Below are positions 1 to 9,570 of a stretch of DNA of 64,000 nt, piece after piece. The stretch comes from JAVVEG01 sp041751425. Its GTDB lineage: Bacteria; Pseudomonadota; Gammaproteobacteria; Pseudomonadales; Pseudohongiellaceae. The notes below the pieces were generated by a model. The model was not told the origin of the DNA. It saw nothing but the letters and a program-made list of their open reading frames with translations, and ran no database searches. A program made the translations under genes and the position numbers. Each line of letters begins with the position of its first letter. Positions within the stretch are counted from its first letter, which is position 1. The DNA lies in NCBI GenBank assembly GCA_041751425.1, contig JBGSXL010000002.1:62001-126000 (forward strand), in the 5' to 3' direction.

Positions 1-2124
1 GGGGGCGAAAGTCTGATTCCCTTGCTTGATGAAGTTATTCAACGCTCTGGCAGCTACGGCGTCAAGGAGTTGGTCATCGGTATGGCGCACCGTGGTCGCC
101 TGAATGTGTTGGTGAATATTCTCGGTAAAAACCCAGCGGATCTGTTTAACGAATTCGAAGGCAGAGCCACTTACAAAAGTTCAGGCGATGTCAAATATCA
201 CCAGGGTTTTTCATCTAACATCATGACTCCGGGTGGCGAAGTTCACCTGGCCATGGCATTCAATCCTTCGCATTTGGAAATCGTAGCGCCGGTGGTGGAA
301 GGCTCCGTGCGTGCCCGCCAGGACCGTCGACAGGATAATCTTGGCCACACAGTTGTGCCAATCATCATCCACGGGGATGCCGCTTTTGCTGGCCAGGGTG
401 TGGTGATGGAAACTTTCCAGATGTCCAAGACCCGCGCATATGATACAGGTGGCACGGTACACATCATCATCAACAATCAGGTAGGCTTCACCACCAGCCG
501 TCAGGATGATGCCCGTTCTACTGAATACTGTACCGATGTGGCCAAAATGGTACAGGCACCGATATTCCATGTGAACGCTGACGATCCGGAAGCAGTATTG
601 TTTGTTACTCAGTTAGCATTGGATTTCCGCTACGAATTCAAGAAAGACGTAGTTGTGGACCTGGTCTGTTATCGACGCAGAGGTCACAACGAAACTGACG
701 AGCCGGCAAGCACACAGCCTCTGATGTACAAACAGATTCGCCAACAACCTACCACACGCGCACTGTATGCTGAGAAGCTGATAGCAGAAGGTGTGGTCAG
801 TACAGAGTTTGTGGACAACCAGAACGCTTCTTATCGCAAAGCGCTGGATACCGGCCTGCATGTCGTGAAAAGTCTGGTCAAAGAACCTTCTGTAGAACTG
901 TTCGTGGATTGGAGCCCTTATCTCGGACATGAGTGGAGCCCTCGTTACAACACCAGTATCAAACTGGATGTTCTGAAATCTTTGGCGCGTAAACTTGTTG
1001 CTATTCCTGCCACTATGGAACTGCATAAACAAGTCCAGAAGATTATTGATGACCGCATCCAGATGGCTGCCGGCGAGAAACCGATTGACTGGGGATTTGC
1101 TGAAACTCTGGCTTATGCCAGCATTCTGACCAGCGGTAACAAGGTACGTATTACCGGGCAGGATGTGGGGCGTGGAACCTTTTCTCATCGCCATGCAGTT
1201 TTGCGAGATCAGAACGATGGCAGCGAATACATTCCTCTGCAATCATTGACCAGCGACCAGAAAAGTTTCTCGATCTATGACTCACTGTTATCGGAAGAGG
1301 CAGTGCTTGCGTTCGAATATGGTTACGCTACAACAGCACCCAATGCGCTGATCATCTGGGAAGCGCAGTTTGGAGATTTCGCCAATTCGGCACAAGTGGT
1401 GATCGATCAGTTTATTACCAGTGGTGAACATAAATGGCAGCGACTTTGCGGTTTGACCATGTTGCTGCCACACGGCTATGAAGGGCAGGGTCCGGAACAT
1501 TCATCAGCACGCCTTGAGCGCTTCCTGCAATTGTGTGCCGAACACAATATTCAGGTCTGTCTGCCAACAACTTCTGCGCAGGTATTCCACATGTTGCGCA
1601 AACAAGTGTTGTGTCCGTTACGCAAACCACTGGTAGTGATGTCGCCAAAAAGTCTGCTGCGCCACAAAGATACAACTTCCACATTGGAAGAAATGGCGGA
1701 AGGTAGTTTCCAGGTAGTCATTGGCGAGACCGATGAAATCAAACCAGAGCAGGTGAAGCGCATTGTTCTTTGTTCAGGCAAGGTGTATTACGATTTGCGT
1801 CAGGAGCGACGTAATCGAGCTATCGAGAACATCGCCATTATTCGACTCGAGCAATTATACCCGTTCCCGGAAGTTGATCTGAAGGCTGTGATGCAGGCGT
1901 ACGAAAACTTCACGGAAGTAGTCTGGTGTCAGGAAGAGCCGATGAATCAGGGAGCGTGGTATTCCAGCCAGCACCATATGCGCCGGGTAATCAGCGAACT
2001 TAAGCCAGAGGTTATTCTGACTTATGCCGGACGGGAAGCCTCTGCTGCGCCAGCTGCAGGATACCCACAATTGCATATGGAACAGCTGCAGCGTTTTGTT
2101 GATCAGGCACTGACCTTAGGGTAA
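1..2124 (+). CDS. sucA: 2-oxoglutarate dehydrogenase E1 component (5' truncated by window)
   Basis: This is the thiamine-diphosphate-dependent E1 subunit that decarboxylates 2-oxoglutarate and passes the succinyl group to the E2 lipoyl arm. The frame is open from base 1 (GGESLIPLLDE), so the N-terminal quarter, roughly 230 residues by comparison with the usual 930-950, lies outside the window and 707 residues are visible. Family signatures include GDAAFAGQGVVMET and INNQVGFTT of the cofactor-binding half, RRGHNETDEP, and EAQFGDFANSAQ and HGYEGQGPEHSS of the pyrimidine-binding half. It is the first visible gene of a sucA-sucB-lpd-sucCD operon, with sucB starting 47 bp downstream. The identity is secure; the true start cannot be seen. 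Confidence 0.98.
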   Translation, partial: GGESLIPLLDEVIQRSGSYGVKELVIGMAHRGRLNVLVNILGKNPADLFNEFEGRATYKSSGDVKYHQGFSSNIMTPGGEVHLAMAFNPSHLEIVAPVVEGSVRARQDRRQDNLGHTVVPIIIHGDAAFAGQGVVMETFQMSKTRAYDTGGTVHIIINNQVGFTTSRQDDARSTEYCTDVAKMVQAPIFHVNADDPEAVLFVTQLALDFRYEFKKDVVVDLVCYRRRGHNETDEPASTQPLMYKQIRQQPTTRALYAEKLIAEGVVSTEFVDNQNASYRKALDTGLHVVKSLVKEPSVELFVDWSPYLGHEWSPRYNTSIKLDVLKSLARKLVAIPATMELHKQVQKIIDDRIQMAAGEKPIDWGFAETLAYASILTSGNKVRITGQDVGRGTFSHRHAVLRDQNDGSEYIPLQSLTSDQKSFSIYDSLLSEEAVLAFEYGYATTAPNALIIWEAQFGDFANSAQVVIDQFITSGEHKWQRLCGLTMLLPHGYEGQGPEHSSARLERFLQLCAEHNIQVCLPTTSAQVFHMLRKQVLCPLRKPLVVMSPKSLLRHKDTTSTLEEMAEGSFQVVIGETDEIKPEQVKRIVLCSGKVYYDLRQERRNRAIENIAIIRLEQLYPFPEVDLKAVMQAYENFTEVVWCQEEPMNQGAWYSSQHHMRRVISELKPEVILTYAGREASAAPAAGYPQLHMEQLQRFVDQALTLG

Positions 2125-2171
2125 TTTTTGTTAGCAAATTTATAGTTAGATACCAAGTACAAGGAATAGAA

Positions 2172-3404
2172 ATGGCTATTGAAATCAAGGCACCCACATT
2201 ACCTGAGTCCGTACCGGACGGCACCATCGCGACCTGGCATAAAAATGCCGGCGATGCAGTCAAGCGTGATGAGTTACTGGTGGATATCGAAACAGACAAA
2301 GTCGTTATTGAGGTGGTGTCACCAGCAGATGGCGTTCTTTCTGAGATCATAAAAGCGTCAGGAGATACTATTGTCAGCAACGAACTGATTGCTCGCATTG
2401 AGGCGGGGGATGCTGCTGCCAGCAAGGCACCCGCAGCGAAAACTGAAGCAGCTCCGGCGAAAACTGCAGCGACCGAGACTTCTTCCGATGAGCCTGTTTT
2501 GAGCCCGGCAGCCAAAAAAATTGCTGAAGAAAACAATATAGATATCGAACAGGTGAAGGGTACCGGCAAAGGCGGTCGCGTTACCAAAGAAGATGTTCTG
2601 ACGTATGTTGAGAGCAAAGGTGCTTCCGGAAAAGCAACGGCTCCAGCTGCAGCAACAACAAACATCAAAAATGCCACCAGTGGCGCAGACCTTTCATCCG
2701 GGCGAGTGGAAGAACGTGTTGTCATGAGCAGATTGCGCGCGAAAGTGGCAGAACGCTTGCTGCAGGCTTCACAAACAACTGCGATGCTGACAACTTTCAA
2801 TGAAGTTGATATGGCACCAATCATGGAGCTGCGAAACAAGTACAAAGAACTGTTTGAAAAATCCCATGACGGCACTCGCCTGGGTTTTATGTCGTTCTTT
2901 GTGCGCGCCAGCGTAGAAGCGTTGAAACGCTTCCCGGCAGTTAATGCTTCCATTGACGGCAGCGATATTGTCTATCATGGTTATCAGGATATTGGTGTTG
3001 CAGTCTCTTCACCACGCGGCCTGGTTGTCCCTGTGTTGCGCAATGCAGATCACATGGGGCTGGCGCAGATAGAAACCAAGATTCGTGAGTTTGGCATGAA
3101 GGCACAGGATGGCAAGCTGTCGATTGATGAAATGACAGGCGGCACCTTTACTATTTCTAACGGCGGTGTGTTCGGATCGTTACTATCGACTCCAATTCTA
3201 AACCCTCCGCAAACAGCGATACTGGGTATGCATAAAATCCAGGAGCGTCCTATGGCGGTCAATGGTCAGGTGAAAATACTGCCCATGATGTATCTCGCGC
3301 TTTCCTATGATCATCGCATGATCGATGGCAAGGAAGCTGTGCAATTTCTGGTAACTATCAAGGAACTGCTGGAAGACCCGGCCAGAATCCTGCTGGAAAT
3401 TTAA
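2172..3404 (+). CDS. sucB: Dihydrolipoyllysine-residue succinyltransferase (E2 of 2-oxoglutarate dehydrogenase)
   Basis: This is the E2 core of the 2-oxoglutarate dehydrogenase complex, transferring succinyl from lipoamide to CoA. The 410 residues hold one N-terminal lipoyl domain with the lipoylated lysine in IETDKVVIE (Lys43). An Ala/Pro/Lys-rich linker follows, then a peripheral-subunit-binding domain (about 107-142, LSPAAKKIAEENN and GGRVTKEDV), and a C-terminal acyltransferase domain with the catalytic signature SYDHRMIDG (His381, Asp385). A single lipoyl domain is normal for SucB and argues against the pyruvate dehydrogenase E2. An AAGGA ribosome site precedes the ATG. It lies between sucA and lpd in the same operon. 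Confidence 0.98.
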   Translation: MAIEIKAPTLPESVPDGTIATWHKNAGDAVKRDELLVDIETDKVVIEVVSPADGVLSEIIKASGDTIVSNELIARIEAGDAAASKAPAAKTEAAPAKTAATETSSDEPVLSPAAKKIAEENNIDIEQVKGTGKGGRVTKEDVLTYVESKGASGKATAPAAATTNIKNATSGADLSSGRVEERVVMSRLRAKVAERLLQASQTTAMLTTFNEVDMAPIMELRNKYKELFEKSHDGTRLGFMSFFVRASVEALKRFPAVNASIDGSDIVYHGYQDIGVAVSSPRGLVVPVLRNADHMGLAQIETKIREFGMKAQDGKLSIDEMTGGTFTISNGGVFGSLLSTPILNPPQTAILGMHKIQERPMAVNGQVKILPMMYLALSYDHRMIDGKEAVQFLVTIKELLEDPARILLEI

Positions 3405-3437
3405 ACGCAAAATATTTATAGATAAACGGAATAGGTT

Positions 3438-4886
3438 ATGAGCAATAAATATGATGTTGTCGTCATTGGTGGCGGACCTGCGGGTTATGTTGCTGCCATT
3501 CGTTGCGCGCAGCTTGGCTTGAAAACAGCATGCGTTGAGAAATGGCATGATGACAAAAACAATGCTGTCTTCGGTGGTACCTGTCTGAATGTGGGTTGCA
3601 TTCCATCAAAGGCCTTGCTGGATTCATCACATAAGTATGCGGAAGCAAAGAAAGGGTTTGAGATTCACGGCATCAAAGTGGACAACGTCACAATGGACGT
3701 GCCTGCGATGATTGCCCGTAAGGCCAAGATTGTCGGTCAACTTACTCAGGGAGTTAAATCACTTTTTACCTCGAATAAAGTGGAAGGTATTGCAGGTATC
3801 GGCACGTTGTTGAAAGGCAAAAAGGTATTGGTTACCGCTCACGATGGCAGCACGCAGGAATTGCAGGCTGAACACGTGATTTTGGCCGCTGGTTCAGAGC
3901 CAATCCGAATTCCACCCGCGCCAGTTGATAACGATGTTATTGTAGATTCAACAGGCGCACTGGAATTTGACAGCGTCCCCAAAAGGCTTGGCGTTATTGG
4001 CGCGGGCGTTATTGGGTTGGAGTTAGGCAGTGTATGGGCGCGGCTTGGGTCGGAAGTGACCGTGATAGAGGCCATGGACGGTTTTCTTCCTGCAGTTGAC
4101 ACACAGGTGGCTAAAGAGGCGCTGAAAATTTTCACCAAGCAGGGCCTGGACATCAAGCTCGGCGCAAAAGTTACCGGCACGAATATCAGCAAAGGCAAAA
4201 CTAAAACCGTCACCGTCAGCTATACAGATGGCGAAGGCGAAAAGGAAGCTGTGTTTGACAAATTGATTGTTGCAGTGGGACGCAGACCTGTCAGCGAAAA
4301 ACTGCTTGCTGACGATAGCGGCGTTGAATTGGACAAACGCGGCTTTGTTGTTGTTGATGATACCTGTGCTACGAAAGTGTCCGGTGTCTATGCGGCAGGC
4401 GACCTGGTTCGTGGCCCGATGCTCGCGCACAAAGGAATGGAAGAAGGCGTCATGATAGCCGAGCGCATTGCCGGTAAAAAGACACAGGTTAATTACGCAC
4501 TGGTTCCCTTCGTTATTTATACCCATCCGGAAGTTGCCTGGGTCGGCAAAACCGAACAGCAATTAAAGGAAGAGGGCACAGAGTTCAATGTCGGTACCTT
4601 TCCATTCAGTGTCAACGGTCGCGCGATGGCAGCCAATGATACGGAAGGCTTAGTGAAGATACTGGCTGATGCGAAATCAGACCGTGTGCTGGGTTGCCAT
4701 ATTATCGGACCCAGCGCAGCAGATCTGGTTCAACAGGTGGCAATCGCGATGGAGTTCAGCGCCAGCGCAGAAGATATTGGCTTGACCATGTTTTCTCATC
4801 CGACACTGTCAGAAGCGGTACATGAAGCTGCGTTGTCAGTGAACGGCCATGCTATTCACGGAGTTAATCGCCGCAAACGCAGCTGA
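3438..4886 (+). CDS. lpdA: Dihydrolipoyl dehydrogenase (E3)
   Basis: This FAD enzyme reoxidises dihydrolipoamide with NAD+ for the 2-oxoacid dehydrogenase complexes. The 482 residues begin with an FAD dinucleotide fold (VVVIGGGPAGYVAA). The redox disulfide is in GGTCLNVGCIPSK (Cys49, Cys54), a second dinucleotide fold is at GVIGAGVIGLELGS, and the active-site base pair lies in FSHPTLSEA (His454, Glu459). It starts 33 bp after sucB and probably supplies E3 to this complex. A copy shared with pyruvate dehydrogenase cannot be excluded from position alone. Confidence 0.97.
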   Translation: MSNKYDVVVIGGGPAGYVAAIRCAQLGLKTACVEKWHDDKNNAVFGGTCLNVGCIPSKALLDSSHKYAEAKKGFEIHGIKVDNVTMDVPAMIARKAKIVGQLTQGVKSLFTSNKVEGIAGIGTLLKGKKVLVTAHDGSTQELQAEHVILAAGSEPIRIPPAPVDNDVIVDSTGALEFDSVPKRLGVIGAGVIGLELGSVWARLGSEVTVIEAMDGFLPAVDTQVAKEALKIFTKQGLDIKLGAKVTGTNISKGKTKTVTVSYTDGEGEKEAVFDKLIVAVGRRPVSEKLLADDSGVELDKRGFVVVDDTCATKVSGVYAAGDLVRGPMLAHKGMEEGVMIAERIAGKKTQVNYALVPFVIYTHPEVAWVGKTEQQLKEEGTEFNVGTFPFSVNGRAMAANDTEGLVKILADAKSDRVLGCHIIGPSAADLVQQVAIAMEFSASAEDIGLTMFSHPTLSEAVHEAALSVNGHAIHGVNRRKRS

Positions 4887-4949
4887 TAAGATCTCCTTTT
4901 ATTTCACTTTTTACTTTACCAACTAAAACAGGAAACATGGTGACGAAGT

Positions 4950-6119
4950 ATGAATTTACATGAATATCAGGCGAAGCAGTTATTCGCCGAATATGGATTA
5001 CCCGTTTCGAAAGGATTTGCAGTAGACAGCGCGGACGAAGCGGTTGCAGCTGCGGAAAAGATTGGCGGCGACAAGTGGGTTATTAAAGCGCAGGTGCACG
5101 CTGGTGGTCGCGGTAAAGCGGGTGGTGTGAAACTGGTTTCTACCAAAGAAGAAATCAGAGCGTTTGCGGACAAATGGCTGGGCAAGAATCTGGTGACTTA
5201 CCAGACAGATGCCAACGGGCAGCCAGTGACTAAAATTCTGGTGGAAACCTGCACCGATATTGCCCAGGAACTGTACCTGGGCGCGGTAGTCGATCGTTCA
5301 ACACGTCGCGTAGTTTTCATGGCGTCTACTGAAGGCGGTGTTGAAATTGAAAAAGTAGCTGAAGAAACCCCAGATAAAATACTCAAAGCAACTATAGATC
5401 CGCTTTGCGGTGCGCAGCCTTTTCAGGCAAGGGAAATTGCTTTCCAGCTGGGTTTGAATGACAAGCAGATTAAGCAATTTACGCAGCTGTTTCTGGGCTT
5501 GGCTAAGTTGTTCACAGATTTCGATCTGGCACTTTTGGAAATCAATCCGTTGGTTATTACAGCAGAAGGTAATCTGCATTGTCTCGACGGCAAAATCAAC
5601 ATCGATGGTAATGCACTGTTCCGTCAACCACAACTGCGCGCCATGCACGACCCCAGTCAGGACGATGCTCGTGAAGCATTGGCTGCGAAATGGGAACTGA
5701 ATTATGTAGCATTGGAAGGCAACATCGGTTGCATGGTCAACGGTGCCGGTCTGGCTATGGGCACCATGGATATCGTGCAGTTGCATGGTGGAAAACCCGC
5801 AAACTTCCTTGACGTAGGGGGTGGTGCTACCAAGGAGCGTGTGACTGAAGCATTCAAGATTATTCTCTCAGATGACAATGTACAGGCTGTACTGGTGAAC
5901 ATATTCGGCGGAATCGTCCGCTGCGATCTGATTGCCGAAGGCATAATCGGCGCAGTATCAGAAGTAGGAGTTAAGGTGCCAGTTGTCGTTAGACTGGAAG
6001 GAAACAATGCCGAGCTCGGCAGAAAGGTGCTTAAGGACAGCGGTTTAAATATTATCGCCGCAGTCAGCCTGACCGATGCGGCTGAAAAAGTAGTTGCCGC
6101 GGCAGGAGGTGCCAAATGA
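4950..6119 (+). CDS. sucC: Succinyl-CoA synthetase beta subunit (ADP-forming)
   Basis: This is the nucleotide-binding subunit of the ligase that converts succinyl-CoA to succinate with substrate-level phosphorylation. At 389 residues it has the standard length. It opens with MNLHEYQAKQLFAEYGLPV and carries the ATP-grasp elements AQVHAGGRGKAGGVK and LEINPLVIT. The C-terminal CoA-ligase domain shows NIFGGIVRCDLIAEGI. Its stop overlaps the sucD start by 4 bp (ATGA), as is usual for this pair. Confidence 0.98.
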   Translation: MNLHEYQAKQLFAEYGLPVSKGFAVDSADEAVAAAEKIGGDKWVIKAQVHAGGRGKAGGVKLVSTKEEIRAFADKWLGKNLVTYQTDANGQPVTKILVETCTDIAQELYLGAVVDRSTRRVVFMASTEGGVEIEKVAEETPDKILKATIDPLCGAQPFQAREIAFQLGLNDKQIKQFTQLFLGLAKLFTDFDLALLEINPLVITAEGNLHCLDGKINIDGNALFRQPQLRAMHDPSQDDAREALAAKWELNYVALEGNIGCMVNGAGLAMGTMDIVQLHGGKPANFLDVGGGATKERVTEAFKIILSDDNVQAVLVNIFGGIVRCDLIAEGIIGAVSEVGVKVPVVVRLEGNNAELGRKVLKDSGLNIIAAVSLTDAAEKVVAAAGGAK

Positions 6120-6988
6120 GTATTCTGATCGATAAAAACACCCGCGTTATCTGCCAGGGATTTACTGGTGCACAGGGTACCTTTCATTCCGAGCAGGCAA
6201 TAGCCTATGGCACCAAGATGGTTGGGGGCGTCACTCCGGGTAAAGGCGGGCAAACACATCTGGGCTTGCCGGTTTTCAATACCGTGAAAGATGCCGTCGC
6301 AGCCACAGGTGCCGAGGCCTCTGTTATCTATGTACCGGCACCGTTCTGCAAAGACTCGATATTGGAGGCTGCTTTTGGTGGTATCAAATTGATTGTTTGC
6401 ATCACCGAAGGAATACCAACCCTGGATATGCTGGACGCCAAAGTGAAGTGCGATGAACTCGGTGTGCGTCTGATCGGACCAAACTGCCCGGGCGTGATAA
6501 CACCTGGTCAATGTAAAATCGGCATCATGCCAGGTCACATCCATAAACCGGGCAAAGTGGGTATTGTTTCACGCTCAGGCACGCTCACCTATGAGGCCGT
6601 CAAGCAGACAACGGACTTCGGGTTTGGCCAGTCATCCTGCGTGGGCATTGGGGGCGACCCGATTCCCGGTTCTAATTTCATCGATATCCTGGCCTTGTTT
6701 GAGAAAGATGACCAGACCGAAGCTATCGTCATGATTGGTGAAATTGGTGGTAGCGCCGAGGAAGAAGCCGCAGCCTATATAAAGAAACACGTAACCAAAC
6801 CGGTCGTCTCTTATATAGCCGGAGTAACGGCTCCGCCCGGCAAACGCATGGGTCATGCAGGTGCAATTATTTCCGGCGGCAAAGGTACTGCAGATGAAAA
6901 ATTTGCGGCATTGCAAGACGCCGGTGTAAAGACTGTTCGCAGCCTTGCGGAAATTGGAAACGCCCTGAAAGAAGTCACAGGCTGGTAA
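6116..6988 (+). CDS. sucD: Succinyl-CoA synthetase alpha subunit
   Basis: This is the CoA-binding subunit that carries the phosphohistidine intermediate. Its 290 residues match the family length. The CoA-binding Rossmann domain is at the N terminus (CQGFTGAQGTFHSEQAI). RLIGPNCPGVITPGQCKIGI is characteristic, and the phosphorylated histidine sits in MGHAGAIISGGKGTADEK (His247). The start codon overlaps the sucC stop, implying translational coupling. This is the last gene of the suc operon. No convincing U-tailed terminator follows, only a weak 7-bp stem at 7006-7028 without a T run. Confidence 0.98.
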   Translation: MSILIDKNTRVICQGFTGAQGTFHSEQAIAYGTKMVGGVTPGKGGQTHLGLPVFNTVKDAVAATGAEASVIYVPAPFCKDSILEAAFGGIKLIVCITEGIPTLDMLDAKVKCDELGVRLIGPNCPGVITPGQCKIGIMPGHIHKPGKVGIVSRSGTLTYEAVKQTTDFGFGQSSCVGIGGDPIPGSNFIDILALFEKDDQTEAIVMIGEIGGSAEEEAAAYIKKHVTKPVVSYIAGVTAPPGKRMGHAGAIISGGKGTADEKFAALQDAGVKTVRSLAEIGNALKEVTGW

Positions 6989-7373
6989 TTCTGAAATACA
7001 GACATGAAGCCGCTTTCGAATCGGTTTCAAGAAAAAAATTCTGAGTTTAGTGGTTCAAAAAATCGGACTGGGTGTGTTAGTCTTGGTTCCGAAATTCGCT
7101 AAAAACGCTGAATTTAGCGCTGAATTAGACGAAACCGCTTGCAATAGTTACCAATAAACTCACAAAGGATAGGGTTGAGTAGATTGGTAACTATATTCGA
7201 GTGGCTAGTCGAATGGAAAATTGCTTAACATAAGTTCTGGATGCAGGTTGTCCGGGGCTTTTGAGCAGTTAGGACAGGATTTTTTAAAACCAGGTTGTCA
7301 CGTTTGTAGTCTGCTGCAAGTCGCAGGCTTTAACGCAGGCTAAGATAGATTCAATACAATAATAGGATGGCAC
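6989..7373 (+). other. 385-bp intergenic region with consecutive hairpins
   Basis: There is no credible reading frame here. It lies between the end of the suc operon and the first gene of the TonB2 operon. Inverted repeats seen: CGCTAAA/TTTAGCG (7097-7103 and 7113-7119); TAGTTACCAAT/ATTGGTAACTA (7145-7155 and 7183-7193) with a nested ACTCA/TGAGT pair; and ATTCGA/TCGAAT (7195-7200 and 7209-7214). None is followed by a T run, so they do not look like intrinsic terminators. They could be part of a structured leader, a small RNA or operator sites. AGGATGG at the right edge is the ribosome site for the next gene. Confidence 0.6.
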
Positions 7374-8162
7374 ATGAATAACCGTCGATTATATTACAAG
7401 GTTCTGGCTCCCTTCGCGTCGCTGTTAGTAGCAGGCGCCGCGCAAGCACAAGTCGATACCAGCATTATAGATGAAGCCTTGAATATCGCAGATCAACAAA
7501 CCCGAGCAGCAGTTCAATCTCAGGAAAACATTACCAGATTGTCCAATTCTGCAAGTAGTCTGTTCGAAGAGTTCAAGATTGAGAATAACGCTCTTGAAGC
7601 CATGCTGGTGTTGAATGCTGGTATGCGCATGCAGATAGCAAGCCAGGAGGCGCAAATCGAAACCATACAACAGTCAATCGCTGATGTGGCTGTTGTGACT
7701 CGGGAGATGCCTCTTCTGATGACCAAAATGATGAGCAGCCTGCGACAGTTTATCGAACTGGACATGCCTTTCCATATCCAGCAACGTCGTGATCGCTTGG
7801 TCTTCGCCGAGAACGCAATCAACAATCCTGATGTATCCGGCGCTGAGAAATTCAGACAAATCCTGTCTTTGTATCAAATCGAAAATAATTATGGGCGTAC
7901 CCACGAAACATATCCTGCAACTCTGAACCTTGGTGGTCAGGATCGCGATGTGGATATGCTTCGGGTAGGACGTATCGCGCTGGTTTATCAAACTAAGGAT
8001 CGCACGCTTACCGGTGCCTGGGATCAGGCTAACAGACAGTGGGTCGAATTGAGTCCAGGTGAATATCGCACCGCGATTCAGAGAGCCATCAGCGTTTCCA
8101 GCGGCCTTATTGCACAGGAAATTATCGACCTACCTATCGTTGCGCCGGAGTTAGCCCAGTGA
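7374..8162 (+). CDS. DUF3450 family periplasmic protein of a TonB2-type system
   Basis: This exported protein of the DUF3450 family is encoded with TonB2-type energy-transduction operons; its exact role is unknown. The 262 residues begin with a signal peptide ending around AGAAQAQ. A long helical, Gln/Glu-rich region (about 25-110) is likely coiled coil. A more globular half follows with MPFHIQQRRDRL and ENNYGRTHETYPATLNL, motifs I associate with this family. It is the first gene of the six-gene cluster and overlaps the next start by 4 bp (GTGA). It may act as a periplasmic scaffold for the proton channel; that is inference. Confidence 0.85.
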   Translation: MNNRRLYYKVLAPFASLLVAGAAQAQVDTSIIDEALNIADQQTRAAVQSQENITRLSNSASSLFEEFKIENNALEAMLVLNAGMRMQIASQEAQIETIQQSIADVAVVTREMPLLMTKMMSSLRQFIELDMPFHIQQRRDRLVFAENAINNPDVSGAEKFRQILSLYQIENNYGRTHETYPATLNLGGQDRDVDMLRVGRIALVYQTKDRTLTGAWDQANRQWVELSPGEYRTAIQRAISVSSGLIAQEIIDLPIVAPELAQ

Positions 8163-9553
8163 AAAAAATAATTAAACTTATTAGCGTTACTGCAGCGGGT
8201 CTGTGCCTGACTGTTACTACCCAGGTTTTTGCACAACAACAGGCAGCCAGTCTGAACGATTTGTTGCGCAACGTTGAACAGGATCGCGTCACTGAATCGC
8301 AGGAACACCGCGAGCGTGAGCAGCGCTTCCAGCAGCAGGCAAACCAGCAGCAGCAGATGCTGACTGAAACCAGAAATCGTGTTGTGCAGGAAGAGCAATT
8401 GAATGTGCAACTGGAAGCGCAATTCGATGAGAATCGTCTAATTCTTGCAGAGCGCCGCGAATTGCTGCGTGTCGCCCGTGCCGATCTCAACGAACTGTTG
8501 GGTACCATTCAAGGCGTAGCGGGTGATGTTCGAGCAATCTTCCAAAACTCCCTGATCAGCGCTCAGTATGAAGGTCGTGAAGAGTTCCTTGATTCGTTCA
8601 TTGAGCGTGTGGCCAGTGATACCGAACAGGTTCGCATCGACGAGATCGAGCGTTTCTGGTACTTCATGCAGCAGGAAATGACTGAATCTGGTCGCGTGGT
8701 TCGCTACAACGATACGGTCAGTCTGCCTTCAGGTGAACAGTCGGAGCGAACTATTACGCGCGTTGGTTCATTCAATGCTATCGCTGATGGTGACTATCTC
8801 AGCTATAACGGCACTATCGGACATCTTCAAGTTCTGCCACGTCAACCAAGCGGTAACATCGTAGGCCGTGCCCGCGATTTGGAAAATGCTCAAGGTGGAC
8901 TGCACAAAGTTGGCATCGACCCAACAGGCGCATTAGGTGGTCAATTGATGGCCAACCTGATCAACTTCCCGACAGCGGCTGAGCAAGTACGTGACAACTC
9001 AGGTGAGATTGGTTACCTGATTATTGCCATCGGTATAGTCGCTCTGCTGGTAGGCATCGTCAGATCATTCATCCTGACTATGGTTGCGTCAAAAGTGAGC
9101 GCACAGCTCAAGTCAGACAAGCCCAACAAGAATAACCCACTGGGTCGCGTATTATTGGTTGCTGAAGCAAATCCCAATGCCGATACCGAGACGCTGGAGC
9201 TTAAACTTGGTGAGGCCATCCTGCAGGAAACTCCTGCACTGGAACGCTTCCTGACTTTAATCAAGATTATCTCCACCATTGCGCCTTTGATGGGTCTTTT
9301 GGGTACCGTAACCGGTATGATTCAAGTGTTCCAGCAGATTACCGTTTACGGTGCTGGTGACCCGACAATTATGGCTGGCGGTATTTCCATGGCTTTGATG
9401 ACTACAGTATTGGGTATCGTAGTTGCTATCCCGGCAATTCTGATGCACACCTGGGTAAAGAGCAAAAGTGATCGCATTATCCATATCCTTGAAGAGCAGG
9501 CTACTGGCGTAATTGCACAGAAAGCTGAATCTTCAGTAGGTTCAAGAGCTTAA
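8159..9553 (+). CDS. MotA/TolQ/ExbB proton-channel family protein, long TtpC-type
   Basis: This is a long ExbB-like protein (464 residues; ordinary ExbB is about 175-240) of the type called TtpC in Vibrio TonB2 systems. A GTG start overlaps the stop of the preceding gene. A signal peptide (to about residue 28) is followed by a Gln/Glu/Arg-rich predicted coiled coil (about 28-115), a periplasmic domain, a membrane segment near 283-305 (IGYLIIAIGIVALLVGI), and a C-terminal ExbB/TolQ domain with APLMGLLGTVTGMIQVF and ISMALMTTVLGIVVAIPAI. In Vibrio the homologue is needed for TonB2 function. The extension probably contacts the other exported proteins of the operon. Confidence 0.9.
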   Translation: MKKIIKLISVTAAGLCLTVTTQVFAQQQAASLNDLLRNVEQDRVTESQEHREREQRFQQQANQQQQMLTETRNRVVQEEQLNVQLEAQFDENRLILAERRELLRVARADLNELLGTIQGVAGDVRAIFQNSLISAQYEGREEFLDSFIERVASDTEQVRIDEIERFWYFMQQEMTESGRVVRYNDTVSLPSGEQSERTITRVGSFNAIADGDYLSYNGTIGHLQVLPRQPSGNIVGRARDLENAQGGLHKVGIDPTGALGGQLMANLINFPTAAEQVRDNSGEIGYLIIAIGIVALLVGIVRSFILTMVASKVSAQLKSDKPNKNNPLGRVLLVAEANPNADTETLELKLGEAILQETPALERFLTLIKIISTIAPLMGLLGTVTGMIQVFQQITVYGAGDPTIMAGGISMALMTTVLGIVVAIPAILMHTWVKSKSDRIIHILEEQATGVIAQKAESSVGSRA

Positions 9554-9570
9554 GATATAGAGGAGTTACT

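Noticed and set aside
613..1242. 209-codon open frame antisense to sucA
   Set aside because: It lies wholly opposite a strongly conserved gene, has no ribosome site and no family resemblance.
2012..2953. 313-codon open frame antisense to sucA/sucB
   Set aside because: Its Ala/Ser/Val-rich sequence mirrors the Ala-rich linker of sucB on the other strand.
7006..7028. Terminator after sucD
   Set aside because: Only a 7-bp stem with a G-T pair and no T tract follows, so I do not call it a terminator.
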